From Pterois miles (Eukaryota; Chordata; Actinopteri; Perciformes; Scorpaenidae): a stretch of DNA of 64,000 bases. Below the pieces are notes generated by a model. It had not been told where the DNA came from and ran no database searches. It worked only from the letters and a program-made list of their open reading frames with translations. The DNA lies in the NCBI GenBank assembly GCA_947000775.1, contig CAMQGK010000130.1, forward strand, positions 3,478,001-3,542,000. The letters are read 5' to 3'. A program made the translations under genes and the position numbers. Of the stretch, positions 23,040-32,460 are shown one piece after another. The stretch's first letter is position 1; every line of letters begins with the position of its first letter.

Positions 23040-23904
23040 TGCTACCATAATAATGATAATTATTATGTTAATTATCAGGGTAGTGTTATAAAATGCATTA
23101 TAGCACACCGAAAGCTGCCACTGATGCAACGTTGTCACAACTTTGGGGATGCATGCCTCGCTAAAAATCACCACAACAAATTTAGTCAATTTAGTCACCA
23201 TTTCTGTAACTGTAAATGTCCATATATACAAAGTTTTGGTCTTTTTTTCTGAACTCTTGATGAGTTTTTGCTGTAGAAATACAGCAGATCAGCCATCCTA
23301 GATCTGCTCTCATCATCCTTCCTCTCCCGGTGCTTTAGCTGGGTGAGAACTAAGTGAGGTTTTCCCTCAGCGGTGTAGTTTTCCCCATCCAGGTGAGTCC
23401 GGTGACTTCCGGAGTCATTAACCGATGCAGCGATGCGTCACCCTGTGCGTGGTCGTGGGTCACCGTGTCCGGTCCTCCGCGGTCTGATTAGAGCTATAAA
23501 CTACAAAGTGTAGTGGGCTTGACCTGTCTGCACAGCTGAAGGATGTCCGATGCAAATTAGATTGTTGTTGTTAACAGTTGCTGCTTTTAACTGAACTGGA
23601 GCAGTTTTTTTAGGCTGCTTTCAGATGCCCTACTTCTATTTAATCCGAGTGTTTCTCCTATATTAAATTATACCTGTACTGTATCAGTTTGGTTATTTAT
23701 CGGCTAATATTGGACTTTTACTGGACCTGGATTAAAGAGGACATATGCTTTTTCTCTTTCCTTTAGTGTGTTACAATTGTAAGAAAGAGTATGTGAACCC
23801 TTTGGGATTACTTGGATTTCTGCATAAATTGGTCATAAAATGTGTTGTGATCTTCATCTAAGTCACCGAGTAGAGTGTTTCCGACAAAGGGTGTAAAGAG
23901 GTGC
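23040..23904. other. Intron 2 stretch, nothing recognised
   Basis: No element or exon. 23380-23480 is relatively CpG-rich, but no open frame has support. Confidence 0.5.
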
Positions 23905-24025
23905 TGCAGCACAGCTGGTAAGACAAGAATAAAGTGCTTTTTTGAACTTTAAAGCATGTAAATATGTTCTAGTAGAAACCTAAAATACATGTATGCACCT
24001 GAAAATAAGCATAATAGGTCTTCTT
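23905..24025 (+). repeat. Dispersed family E copy
   Basis: Matches 10055-10170: CAGCACAGCTGGTAAGAC, GAATAAAGTGC, TTAAAGCATGTAAATATG, CTAGTAGAAACCTAAAATAC. Confidence 0.7.
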
Positions 24026-24340
24026 AAACAAGTCATAATACATGTTTATTCATAGAACTGCATGCTTGTATATCAAAACCGACCTGTTGTTATTATGATT
24101 CCCGTCCCACCTGCTCCCCTTGACTTTTTTCCTGTCCTGTCCCAGTCACATGATAAATAGTGAAGTCCCATCCCACAGGAATCCCATAAAACTGTCAGCT
24201 TCTAATACACACATCATGAGACGATATAAAGCTGTCAACTTCATTCAGAAATCATTTTTACTGGTGTCAGCTGTCAGCAAATCACCTTGACTCTAATAGA
24301 TGCATACAAAAAGTCAGCGTTTTTCTGCTCTCATTCTCAG

Positions 24341-24639
24341 GACTGTTGGCGGATCATCTATCAGACAGTGAGGCAGAGTGCTGCGACGTCCGGTGGGACT
24401 CCAAAATGGACAGCCCCTCGGGTGGGACACTAAAAAGGACTGCTTCTTCTTGCCAGCCCGAGGGGGCCTCGGTCACCTCCGCCGCCAGCCCGAGACTGTG
24501 CAGCGGGCGGCTGAAGATCTGCCTGCTGGCCCTCGTCCTCCTACACACTGTCATCATCATTTCAGCCTCCCATAACTCAACGTTGGTAGGCGTGGCTGCC
24601 ATTTTCTCGCCGGAGGAGAGCGCCTCTAACGAGGAGTGA
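24341..24639 (+). CDS. nalf1: nalf1 (fam155a) terminal coding exon with stop
   Basis: The last 98 complete codons plus the two bases completing the split Gly codon after ICTG. The acceptor is tcattctcag at 24331-24340 and the TGA stop is at 24637-24639. In the joined 156-residue C-terminal part, residues 71-72 are the conserved Cys pair in ECCDVRW. Residues 77-114 are a Ser/Gly/Thr-rich low-complexity linker carrying two more cysteines (95, 111). Residues 115-133 are a hydrophobic helix (LKICLLALVLLHTVIIISA), the expected membrane segment. An NST glycosylation sequon is at residue 136, and the protein ends in an acidic tail SASNEE. From memory of the family, the short linker, the RLC-S-RLK-C entry to the helix and the NEE end resemble NALF1 rather than NALF2, which has a longer His-rich linker. 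The upstream large exon with the signal-anchor part is outside the window. Confidence 0.95.
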
Positions 24640-25728
24640 ACCTTGGGGTTGAATCTGGTGCTTGTAAAGGATTTTACGGTGTCGTGGCCGCCAGGGACAC
24701 ATCTGGCGAGACACGTTGGTGATGCCTCTACAATCCGCCGTCGATGAACCATCAACCACGGGGAGTGGGAGGGTTTTAACTGGAGCTAAGGGTGCTGGGA
24801 TTGGACATCGACCTGAACCGAGATGTTTGAGAACCACCCCCCTCAAGAACTGACCTCTTGCCACTTGAAACCTGCTCATTGTTTCTATTCCATCCAAATG
24901 TTTTCAAGCATATTGTCCCTCCTCTCCTCCCTTCCTTCCTTCCCTCCCTTCCTTCCCTCCCTCCCTTTGGTGTGTATGGATGGCACGTCAGAGGAAAAAC
25001 GGACATTGATGAAGTGTGCGCTCTCACTCATCATTACCTTTAGATTTTTGCTGCATTTCTTTCAGGTGCCAGAATGTTTTTTGACATATCAACTGTGTTC
25101 CACTTCCTGCTCCCCGTCACCTTCGCATCTTCTTACTACCTTGTATGTGATGTTGCTCGAGGGGCCTGTCAGGACCAGCTCATCCATCACTGAAATGTGT
25201 GTGATTCTTCTATATTCTAATGTCAGCTTGTATTTTGTCCCACCTTTTCTCAAACCCCGTAACAACGGTACATGCCTACACGTTCTAGGACCTTAAGTGC
25301 TCTGAGACTGGCTCGCTTCCTCTTCTAACTTGTTGGGCCATTGAGCAAGTTAGGAGCGATGACGTTGCGAAAGGTAGTGACGATTCAGCTGGTGATTAAT
25401 GCTGAGCTTAGTGCTCCCAGACAGGAAGTGGTGTTCTCTGGTTTCTAGAGTGTTCAGTTTACCTCATACGGTAGTGTCGGTGTTGTGGACTCGTCTTAAC
25501 GCCACAGAGAGTATTTAGAGTACACAAGACTGCAGGGACAACCCAGGGACACGAGAGAACAGTTGCATGATGCCAAAACACCAGGGCCTCATTTATCGAG
25601 CACACGTATGCTTGTTTCTACACGCAGAATCTGTTTCTTCTTTTGCTTTTGTTGTTTGAATTTGGAAACTCATTCAGAGAGAAGTTCAACCTAAGTCAGA
25701 GCGTTTTTAGTTTCAGCTTTTGCTTACT
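24640..25728 (+). other. nalf1: nalf1 proximal 3' UTR (end unresolved)
   Basis: Sequence directly after the stop codon, with no splice signals of note and no repeats apart from a CT-rich tract at 24917-24967. No AATAAA is seen in this interval. Downstream candidates are AATAAA at 26716-26721, ATTAAA at 28828-28833, and AATAAA at 29049-29054, 29142-29147 and 29161-29166. I cannot tell which is used. A long 3' UTR running through the MITE pair at 25729-26571 to about 28.8 or 29.2 kb is possible. Confidence 0.45.
24917..24967. repeat. CT-rich (CCTT)n-like microsatellite
   Basis: Homopyrimidine on the plus strand, made of CCTT, CCCT and CCTCC units. It lies in the putative 3' UTR. Confidence 0.85.
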
Positions 25729-26110
25729 TAAAGGTACAATGTGTAGCAGCATCTAGCAGTGTGGTTGAAGATTGCAACCACCTGAATACTCCTCCACTCA
25801 ATTCCAAGCATGTCAGAGAACTGTGGTGGCCTTCAGGTGACGTAAAAACACAAAAGGCTCTCTAAAGTGTTTGGTTTGTCCGTTCTGTGCATGGTGTAGT
25901 GTGGTTGCAGACTGCAACCAACTGAGTATCACCCACTCTTCCCTTTCCAAGACTGCGGTAATGTGAGATGCCAAGTTGCAAAACAGCATTAATGCTGTTT
26001 GCCGTATTAACACTAGATGGTGGCTGGTGGTACCACAGTTTTGCACTTTGCAGCTCACATTACCGCACGTTACTGCAGTTTCACAAGTGTGTCAGAGAAC
26101 TACGTCGGGT
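25729..26110 (-). repeat. Dispersed family B (MITE-like), reverse copy
   Basis: Begins TTAAAGGTACAATGTGTAGC and contains AGTGTTTGGTTTGTCCGTTC and GCAGTTTCACAAGTGTGTCA, the reverse complement of segments at 26257-26571 and 45148-45480. The TTAAAGGT / ACCTTTAA ends suggest terminal inverted repeats. Confidence 0.8.
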
Positions 26111-26178
26111 AACGCCATGGAACTTAATTTTTCAGTCATTATGCTTTTGCATTCATTCACATTAATTTTTGCATTTTT

Positions 26179-26256
26179 GAAGAAGAAGAAGAAGAAGAAG
26201 AAGATATTCCTTTATTAGTCCCGCAAGGGGAAATTCAATTTTTTTTTTTTTTTTGG
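26179..26256 (-). repeat. SINE tail with (GAA)n and T tract
   Basis: (GAA)8 at 26179-26204, then CCTTTATTAGTCCCGCAAGG and a T-rich run. It is the 3' tail of the SINE type at 9284-9630 in reverse, inserted between two family B copies. Confidence 0.65.
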
Positions 26257-26571
26257 GGGGGATCTACTGGCAAAAATGGAATATAATATTAATAAGCATG
26301 TTGTCTTTAGTGTATAATCACCTGAAACTAAGACTTGTTGTGTTTTCATTAGCTTAGACTAGAGCTTAGACATAGGGAATGGGTCCTCTTCACAGAGCTG
26401 GCCGCCATGTTTCTACAGTAGCCCAGAACGGACAAACCAAACAATGGCTCTAGATCGGGCCTTTTGTGTTTTTGCGTCAACCACCGTAGTTCTCCTACAC
26501 GCTCACCCCACAGATAAAGTTTCAGTTCGTTGTTAGTTGCCACCAGATCCTACATGCTGCACCTTTAAACC
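26257..26571 (+). repeat. Dispersed family B, forward copy
   Basis: GATCTACTGGCAAAAATGG, CATGTTTCTACAGTAGCCC, GAACGGACAAACCAAAC, CACCGTAGTTCTCCTACACG and the terminal GCTGCACCTTTAA. It is opposite in orientation to the copy at 25729-26110, so the pair makes an inverted repeat. Confidence 0.85.
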
Positions 26572-28539
26572 AAATCCTTCAGATGTGATCGGATCACTCA
26601 AATGCGGATGTAGCTGAGAGAATACAGCGCAATAAGGAGCATGGGAGCTGCTGGACTGTCAGCTCCCACCTATACGTCCCTCACCCACATTAGCTCAGCA
26701 AGAGGCGGCTAAATGAATAAATTACTTCAGCCTTTTTCCAGCTGTTTTAGGTAACATTTATTTTGAGCCAATTTCAGATTTCACACCACTTCTGATATCT
26801 GGCAACATGAACAGAAAAGTATGTGAATGATGACAACTATTTTGTGAATTTGGCTGCATTAAAACTCAGGATATGTCATCACTATAGACAGTATATAAAG
26901 ATCGATGACATGTCTCCACTTCCTACCACTGTACAAAAGTGAAGCCAAAAATCCTGGCTACGGGAGCTGCCATCTTGAGATTCTGACATCATTTGGAGGC
27001 AGAGTCTGAGCAGTAGTGATCGTTGAGCTGGAGCCGTGGTTTAGAGTTTATAGTACAACTCCCCAGTGAGTATGATATATGCTTTAGCTAGCGAGCTAGC
27101 TAACCACTGTCCCAGACTTGCAAGGTAACGTTAGCTACTGAAATATTTGCTGTTAGCATACATTCTAACTGTATGTTTCAGCATAAGATTGCTGGCTTCA
27201 ATCATATAAATCTGGCTTCAGTACTCGCTTTCTTAGCCTCATATATACATGTATGTGAAGGAACGTATGTGACTGAAGCTAGCAATCTTCAGCTGACCCA
27301 TACAGTTATCTCGTAGGCTAATAGCAAACGTTCCAGCAGCTAACGTTTACTTGCTTTGAGTGCTGCAGCAATTTCTGTCCACTTCTTTCTCAATAGTTTT
27401 TCTTGTAAATTTCCACTAGGAGCAGGATCTAGTTTTAGTCTTTGCAAAACATTATAGTCTGACTAAAAACTTGTCTTCAGATGTATCAGATCAAAAATCT
27501 TCTCATGGATTTACTCGCTGCAACTGCTACGACCAGTTCCAATACAGCAAATTAATCAAGAAAAGATTTTTCTTATATATAGACTTCGCATACATTTCTA
27601 ACTTGTCCTACACTTGGTTCGATAAATGAGGCCCCAGATCTTTGAGTGCCTCTCTGCTGCGTACGCCCAGTGAGGCAGATACTGGCAATGGAGCAATATA
27701 GGCAAAAAAAAACTAAACAGATGGTTAGTGTCCTACTTTGTGGCATCTTCACTACTGTTGCCTCGGCTTTTTCTGTATCGTAGAGTAGGTGCGAGCGACC
27801 AGCCAGCCAACCAACCAATCAATCAGTCAGCCCGTCGACTCTTAAATACCCTTAGACGAGCTGATCAACCGCTATCTCTCACAGACTAGCAAAGGGCTGT
27901 GGTAGTGTCAGCGTGTGAGGAGTGTGAGGAGTTTTCAAGGGCTGATCCATCCAATTTGCTTTATTTATTTATTTTTTCACATGGCTGCTGCCGGCTGAAT
28001 TGCACATTGACACGAGGACAGGTCGCGCAGGGATTATTTTAAACTCCCCTTTTTAGCTTGGACAGAAAAAGAGAGATTAAAATCTGATACCACGAGTAGT
28101 GATATACCAAAAAGCTAAGGACGCTAAATCTCTTTAATTGTCCTCCATCCCGGTTGCCTCTGATGATCAGTTAATGACAGACTGGAGTTTGGCCTCCGAC
28201 CCCTTCCATTAACAGCTTGACCTCACCTTGCCTCACGTCACGCAGCGCCCATCGGTTTACTCACACATCAGAGTGGGATGTCACATGGAAGTCTACACTT
28301 GCCTCTGGATTTTCATACACTTTAGCCCCCCACACACCACAGTTGATTGCTTGATATTCTCCTGTGACGTGTTGTTGCCTTGGTTTGTTTTCCTCGACAA
28401 ATCGTGATGACGACATTCCCTCGAAGACAGCAGCGGATGTACAAGGCCCACACTTTGCGCTTTCGTCCCTTCGATCTCTAGCTGTTCACTGATCTGAGTC
28501 CTGTGGATCTATGCAGATGAACCCCACCTCCAAAGCAAC
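26572..28539. other. Possible 3' UTR or flank, no further gene
   Basis: 26883-27065 belongs to dispersed family D (TATATAAAGA, CACTTCCTACCACTGTACAA, GAAGCCAAAAATCCTGGC), also seen at 43339 and, reversed, at 44391. The rest is unrecognised. Confidence 0.5.
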
Positions 28540-29166
28540 TACCACCACCCCGTCCCTGCTTGTCCTTTCTGTTGTAAATATGTCCTGAGGATGTGGGATC
28601 CAAAAATGGCCGCCCTCCATTCCCCCTTTTCCCCACACCGCCCCTGCCCGCCACCCTCCCACCCCCACTGTTGGAATCTCACTGTGTTTTCTGTTTGCCT
28701 CCTTGGTTTTCGTCTGTTTTTTGAGATTTTTGCCGCGTTTTTCCGTTGTCTAAAGCAGTGGTGTGAGTTGATGAGTAGGACTAAGCTGGATGTTAAAAAG
28801 ATGAGATGAAGAGGTCTTGAGAAAAACATTAAAAAAATGAAGCTTGAATTGAGAAAAGGGTACAAATATAGAGAAAAAATTATGATAAAGTTGTCATATT
28901 GTCATACTAGAGATGCTTTAGTTTGCTAATTTACTTTCTTTTTTTCTACAAAAGACTTGGATGAAATTATTTATAAAGATGCGTCCCACGAGTCATGATC
29001 TTTTTTGGACGTGAAACAAATACATTTATTAACATTTTGTTCAAAAGAAATAAATATAAATTATGTTAAACATTACTGGTGTTTGTGCTTTTCTTCACCG
29101 AGTGTCTCTGATGTTGACAATAACCAAACCCCAAAGTGTTAAATAAAGAAGACATTATGAAATAAA
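28540..29166 (+). terminator. Candidate distal poly(A) region of nalf1
   Basis: A repeat-free C-rich block (28540-28680) is followed by ATTAAA at 28828 and AATAAA at 29049, 29142 and 29161. The switch from balanced base composition to very AT-rich DNA after 28900 would suit a transcript end. This is only a guess from hexamers, which are common by chance in AT-rich DNA. Confidence 0.2.
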
Positions 29167-29199
29167 AAATCATGAAAAAATCTATAAAATATATGGATG

Positions 29200-29770
29200 G
29201 TCTAACAATATGTGGAGTAGTTGAAGAGTTTATTAGAGCTCAAATCATTATGAAATGTTATTTTGACATTTTTTATAATGTTATTGGATATGATTTGACT
29301 TAATTTTAGATATTTTTTTTAATTATGAAATAATTTATTTTTAGAATTTATTGGATAAGATTTTTATTTCATTTTAGACATTTTTTAGTTTATTAGAACT
29401 CAATTTATGATGAAATGTTTTTTGGATGTAATTTAGATTTAATTTTAGACAATTTTCCTTAGTAATGATGACAGCATTTCATTTTATAATTTTTTTGGAT
29501 ATGATTTTTATTTAATTTTAGACATTTTTGTATAATTATAATTATGTAACATTTCATTTTATAATTGTATTGGATATTATTTTTATTTCAATTTAAAGAA
29601 TTTTTATATAATAATTATGTAACATTTCATTTTCATAATTTTACTAGATATTATTTTTATTTCAATTTGAGACATTTTATCTAATAATGATGAACTTTTT
29701 GTCATCATTTTCATGATTCATGATTTTTATTTGATTTTAGACATTTTTCATTTTATTTCAAAATACCAAT
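29200..29770. repeat. AT-rich degenerate tandem repeat
   Basis: Six or seven imperfect units of about 70-80 bp, each with TTTTAGACATTTTT, an ATTATG segment, ACATTTCATTTTATAATTTT and GGATATGATTTTTATTT variants. A + T is very high. No coding. Confidence 0.75.
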
Positions 29771-29992
29771 CCAAAAGTCTGCTTTTATTTCATTATGTCA
29801 CCTTACGTAGTGGCATATTGTATTTCATAATGACAATGAGTTAAGGTTGAATTATTTCTTGAATTAACGTTTCATTAACATATTTAAATTAATGTATTCA
29901 TGTGATTATTTACTTTTTGTGTGTATGTATTTACATGATATTGACCACTTTGAGGCTCTGCATTTACAGTGTAAGCATGTTCCTAGTGTTCA

Positions 29993-30007
29993 CCAGCAGA
30001 GGGCAGC
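29993..30007 (+). promoter_or_regulatory. CTCF-like motif
   Basis: CCAGCAGAGGGCAGC fits the vertebrate CTCF core CCASYAGRKGGCRSY at every position. It lies downstream of nalf1. Occupancy cannot be judged; similar strings also occur inside dispersed fish repeats. Confidence 0.35.
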
Positions 30008-30529
30008 ATAGCACCATAGACCAGAGTTCAGACCACAGTGAGTGATGAACAGCTGCTGTTTGTCCTGTCTGTCACCCCTCGACCTCAACATCGGACAGGT
30101 CAGTATCTGAGTGTTACATCAAGAGTGAAACATTATTTAGATTTGTAGAGTATCCAAACCTGATTTCTCACTCGTGGGCACTGTCGACATGCTTGATTAG
30201 TTATTGATTCTCCAAACATCTAGACTTACATAAAATGATCTCACATCTCAAGGTGGCTTTTTAAAATGTATGTTCAACTAAAAGCACATTGTGAGTGGAT
30301 ATTTCTATATATATATTTGTTTATTTATTCATTTCTTATTTAATTTCTCATATCAGCTGCAGTTGAGAAGAGGCTGCTGGTGCGTTTATGAACCGCGGGA
30401 GGGCAGAGCACCAAGCCCAGTACCAAGCGTTCAATCTCTGAAAAGTTATGTATATCTGCTCAAAAGTTTTTCGGGAAGATGTTAAAAATATTAGAAATAT
30501 TCAATAAGCGTGGACGCTTGCCAAAAAGA

Positions 30530-30941
30530 AAACCCATCACGTCGCCGTGGTCAGTTTTTTTTTTTTTTCGTTTTGGCGGCGTGCACGTTGAAAGTTCCGA
30601 CCTCCGTGTTGTCTGGAACGCAGCACCAGTGACTCGAATCAACCACAGGACGGTTTCGGGTGTTTATATCGCTAACTGCTACCTGCTAGAATCTACTTTA
30701 TGGGTCGTCCAGCGGTGGTTTCTGCTTTCAGGAGGACTTTTTACCTTCAGTCGGTTTGTGAGGACTTTCTGCTGTTTAAGGCTGAGACTGCAGAGCCTAT
30801 TTCAGCTCAAAGAGTGTGAAAACGTTGAGGAGCGCGGTTGGACGGAGAGGCTGAACAGATTTGCTATGCTAAACTAGCTAGCATACTAGTTGAATGAGGA
30901 TGATTGTGGAGGAGTCCGCGGCACACAACAAGACAAGACAA
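30530..30941 (+). other. Exon-like CpG-containing block ending in a strong donor
   Basis: A block of balanced base composition in AT-rich surroundings, with several CpG, ending GACAAGGCAAG|GTAAGTAAAA at 30941/30942, a full donor consensus. It could be a noncoding first exon of an unknown transcript or part of a dispersed element. A frame of about 130 codons crosses it (30479-30877) without any known motif, so no protein is called. Confidence 0.25.
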
Positions 30942-30959
30942 GGCAAGGTAAGTAAAACA

Positions 30960-31796
30960 ACATTGTTGTGTGTCTGTGGTAACCATGAAGTTTGTGTAGT
31001 CTCTCATTTGCTTTAAATGTGCTAAATTGGAAATTTAGAGCATATCAAAATGGCGGTGGCTCTCATTAGCTCACCAGTTAGCTTGCCTAGCCACAAAACA
31101 CAGATGAGCTTTGATTAATGATAATAATCAATGAGAGAGACTTATTTCTTTGCTCAGATAGATATCACTTCACATTTACATTGTAAATATTTCTATATTA
31201 ATGCTCTGCACCCTCTGTGGTGTCCATTGCTTCTTATATTTCTTGTCAGCCATTGTTGTTTATAGTTTATTCTCTCTTCTTGTTCTTGTTGTTTACCAGT
31301 TGGGCCCATATTGTAATGGTAATTTTATATGTCTGAGGAAAATGTTGATATTTTCACCTCATCTTTCTTCTCCATCATTATGTCATTATTAAGTTGGTAA
31401 TTACACTGCTGCTAAGCAATGGCAATATTAATGTTACTGTTATTGTATTATATTAAGTTTAGCATGCTATCAGGTGGGTAACATAATGCAGGAAATGCAA
31501 AGACATAATGACGGAGAAGCAAGATGAGGTCGTTGAGAAAATCAATATATATCAGACATAAAATATATCAGACATAAAATTACTAAGAAAAATTACATAT
31601 ACTAAAATTACAATATCCTGTTCAATATTAACTTGTTATGCTCAAATAAATTAACTTCCATGGGCTACACCATTTCGCTCAACGTCAACAAACACGTCAT
31701 AAGTCCTGAACTCAGAGCTTTCAGAAATTAGGTCTTGAATACGACATGAGGGGGCGTTCATATGGGCCCAGCTCGTCAACATGGATAACACTACCG
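30960..31796. other. Intergenic stretch with a dispersed fragment
   Basis: 31400-31530 is related to 15520-15660. 31545-31580 repeats ATATCAGACATAAAAT twice. No gene. Confidence 0.5.
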
Positions 31797-31799
31797 CAT

Positions 31800-32460
31800 T
31801 TTAATACACCATAAGTAAAATTTATTTATATAGCACCTTTCAAGACAAAGTACTTTCCAAAAGGAAAGAGGTTAAAAGATCAAAAGATGAGTGTAACTCA
31901 AACAATTACAACAGGAGGAAAAAGCACAATATAACAACAGTTAGCAACGGCAGGCAATCATAGAAGCACTTAGAAGAAAGGTAAGTCTTTAGCTGTGACT
32001 TAAAGCACTCAAGAGTTTGCTGACCTGACCCCCAGGGGAGACTGTTCCACAACAGTCTTGAGCGGGGCATAACTAGCAGGCCCTGCTCAGAGGACCTAAG
32101 GGGCCTAGTGGGGGTGTAGGGCAGTAGTAAATTGCTTGTATACCCTGGATCCTAAATTTAACTGGATGCCAGGGAAGTGACGTCAGAACTGGGGTGACGT
32201 GAGAGCGAAATGAGGTCTTAGTTAGTAGTCTTGAGGCAGAGTTTTGGACTAACTGTAAATGGGTAATAGAGTTTTGGCTTAAGCAAGAATAAAGAGCATT
32301 AGAGCAGTCTAACCAAGAGGACACAAAGGCATGCGTAAACATTTCCAACTGCTGAAAGGAAAGCAGTGGGCGTCTTTTTACAATGTTCCTCAAGTGGACG
32401 TAGCAGGACTGAATAACTGTCTTTACATGTTTATCAAACTTGCACACTGTGAGTAAGATT
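31800..32460 (-). pseudogene. LINE fragment, reverse transcriptase C-terminus and 3' end
   Basis: The minus strand at 32073-32447 reads through RNIVKRRPLLSFQQLEMFTHAFVSSWLD, NALYSC, ITHLQLVQNSASRLLT and SHVTPVLTSLPWHPVKFRI (separate pieces), the pattern of L2/CR1-clade non-LTR retrotransposon polymerase C-termini. The 3' flank runs left to a TTTATTTATATAGCACCTTT motif (about 31819) common at fish repeat ends. 5'-truncated; the rest of the polymerase and the endonuclease are absent. Confidence 0.8.

Larger units (their letters stand above)
21727..24340 (+). other. nalf1: nalf1 intron 2
   Basis: The intron runs from donor gtcagc (21727) to acceptor tcattctcag (ends 24340), 2,614 bp, phase 1. 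About 1.2 kb of it is two copies of a MITE with long inverted repeats (21831-22395 and about 22640-23039). A copy of dispersed family E lies near 23905-24025. The rest (23042-23900, 24026-24330) shows no recognisable element. Confidence 0.93.

Noticed and set aside
24354..24755. 133-codon frame on the minus strand
   Set aside because: Shadow of the nalf1 terminal exon on the other strand.
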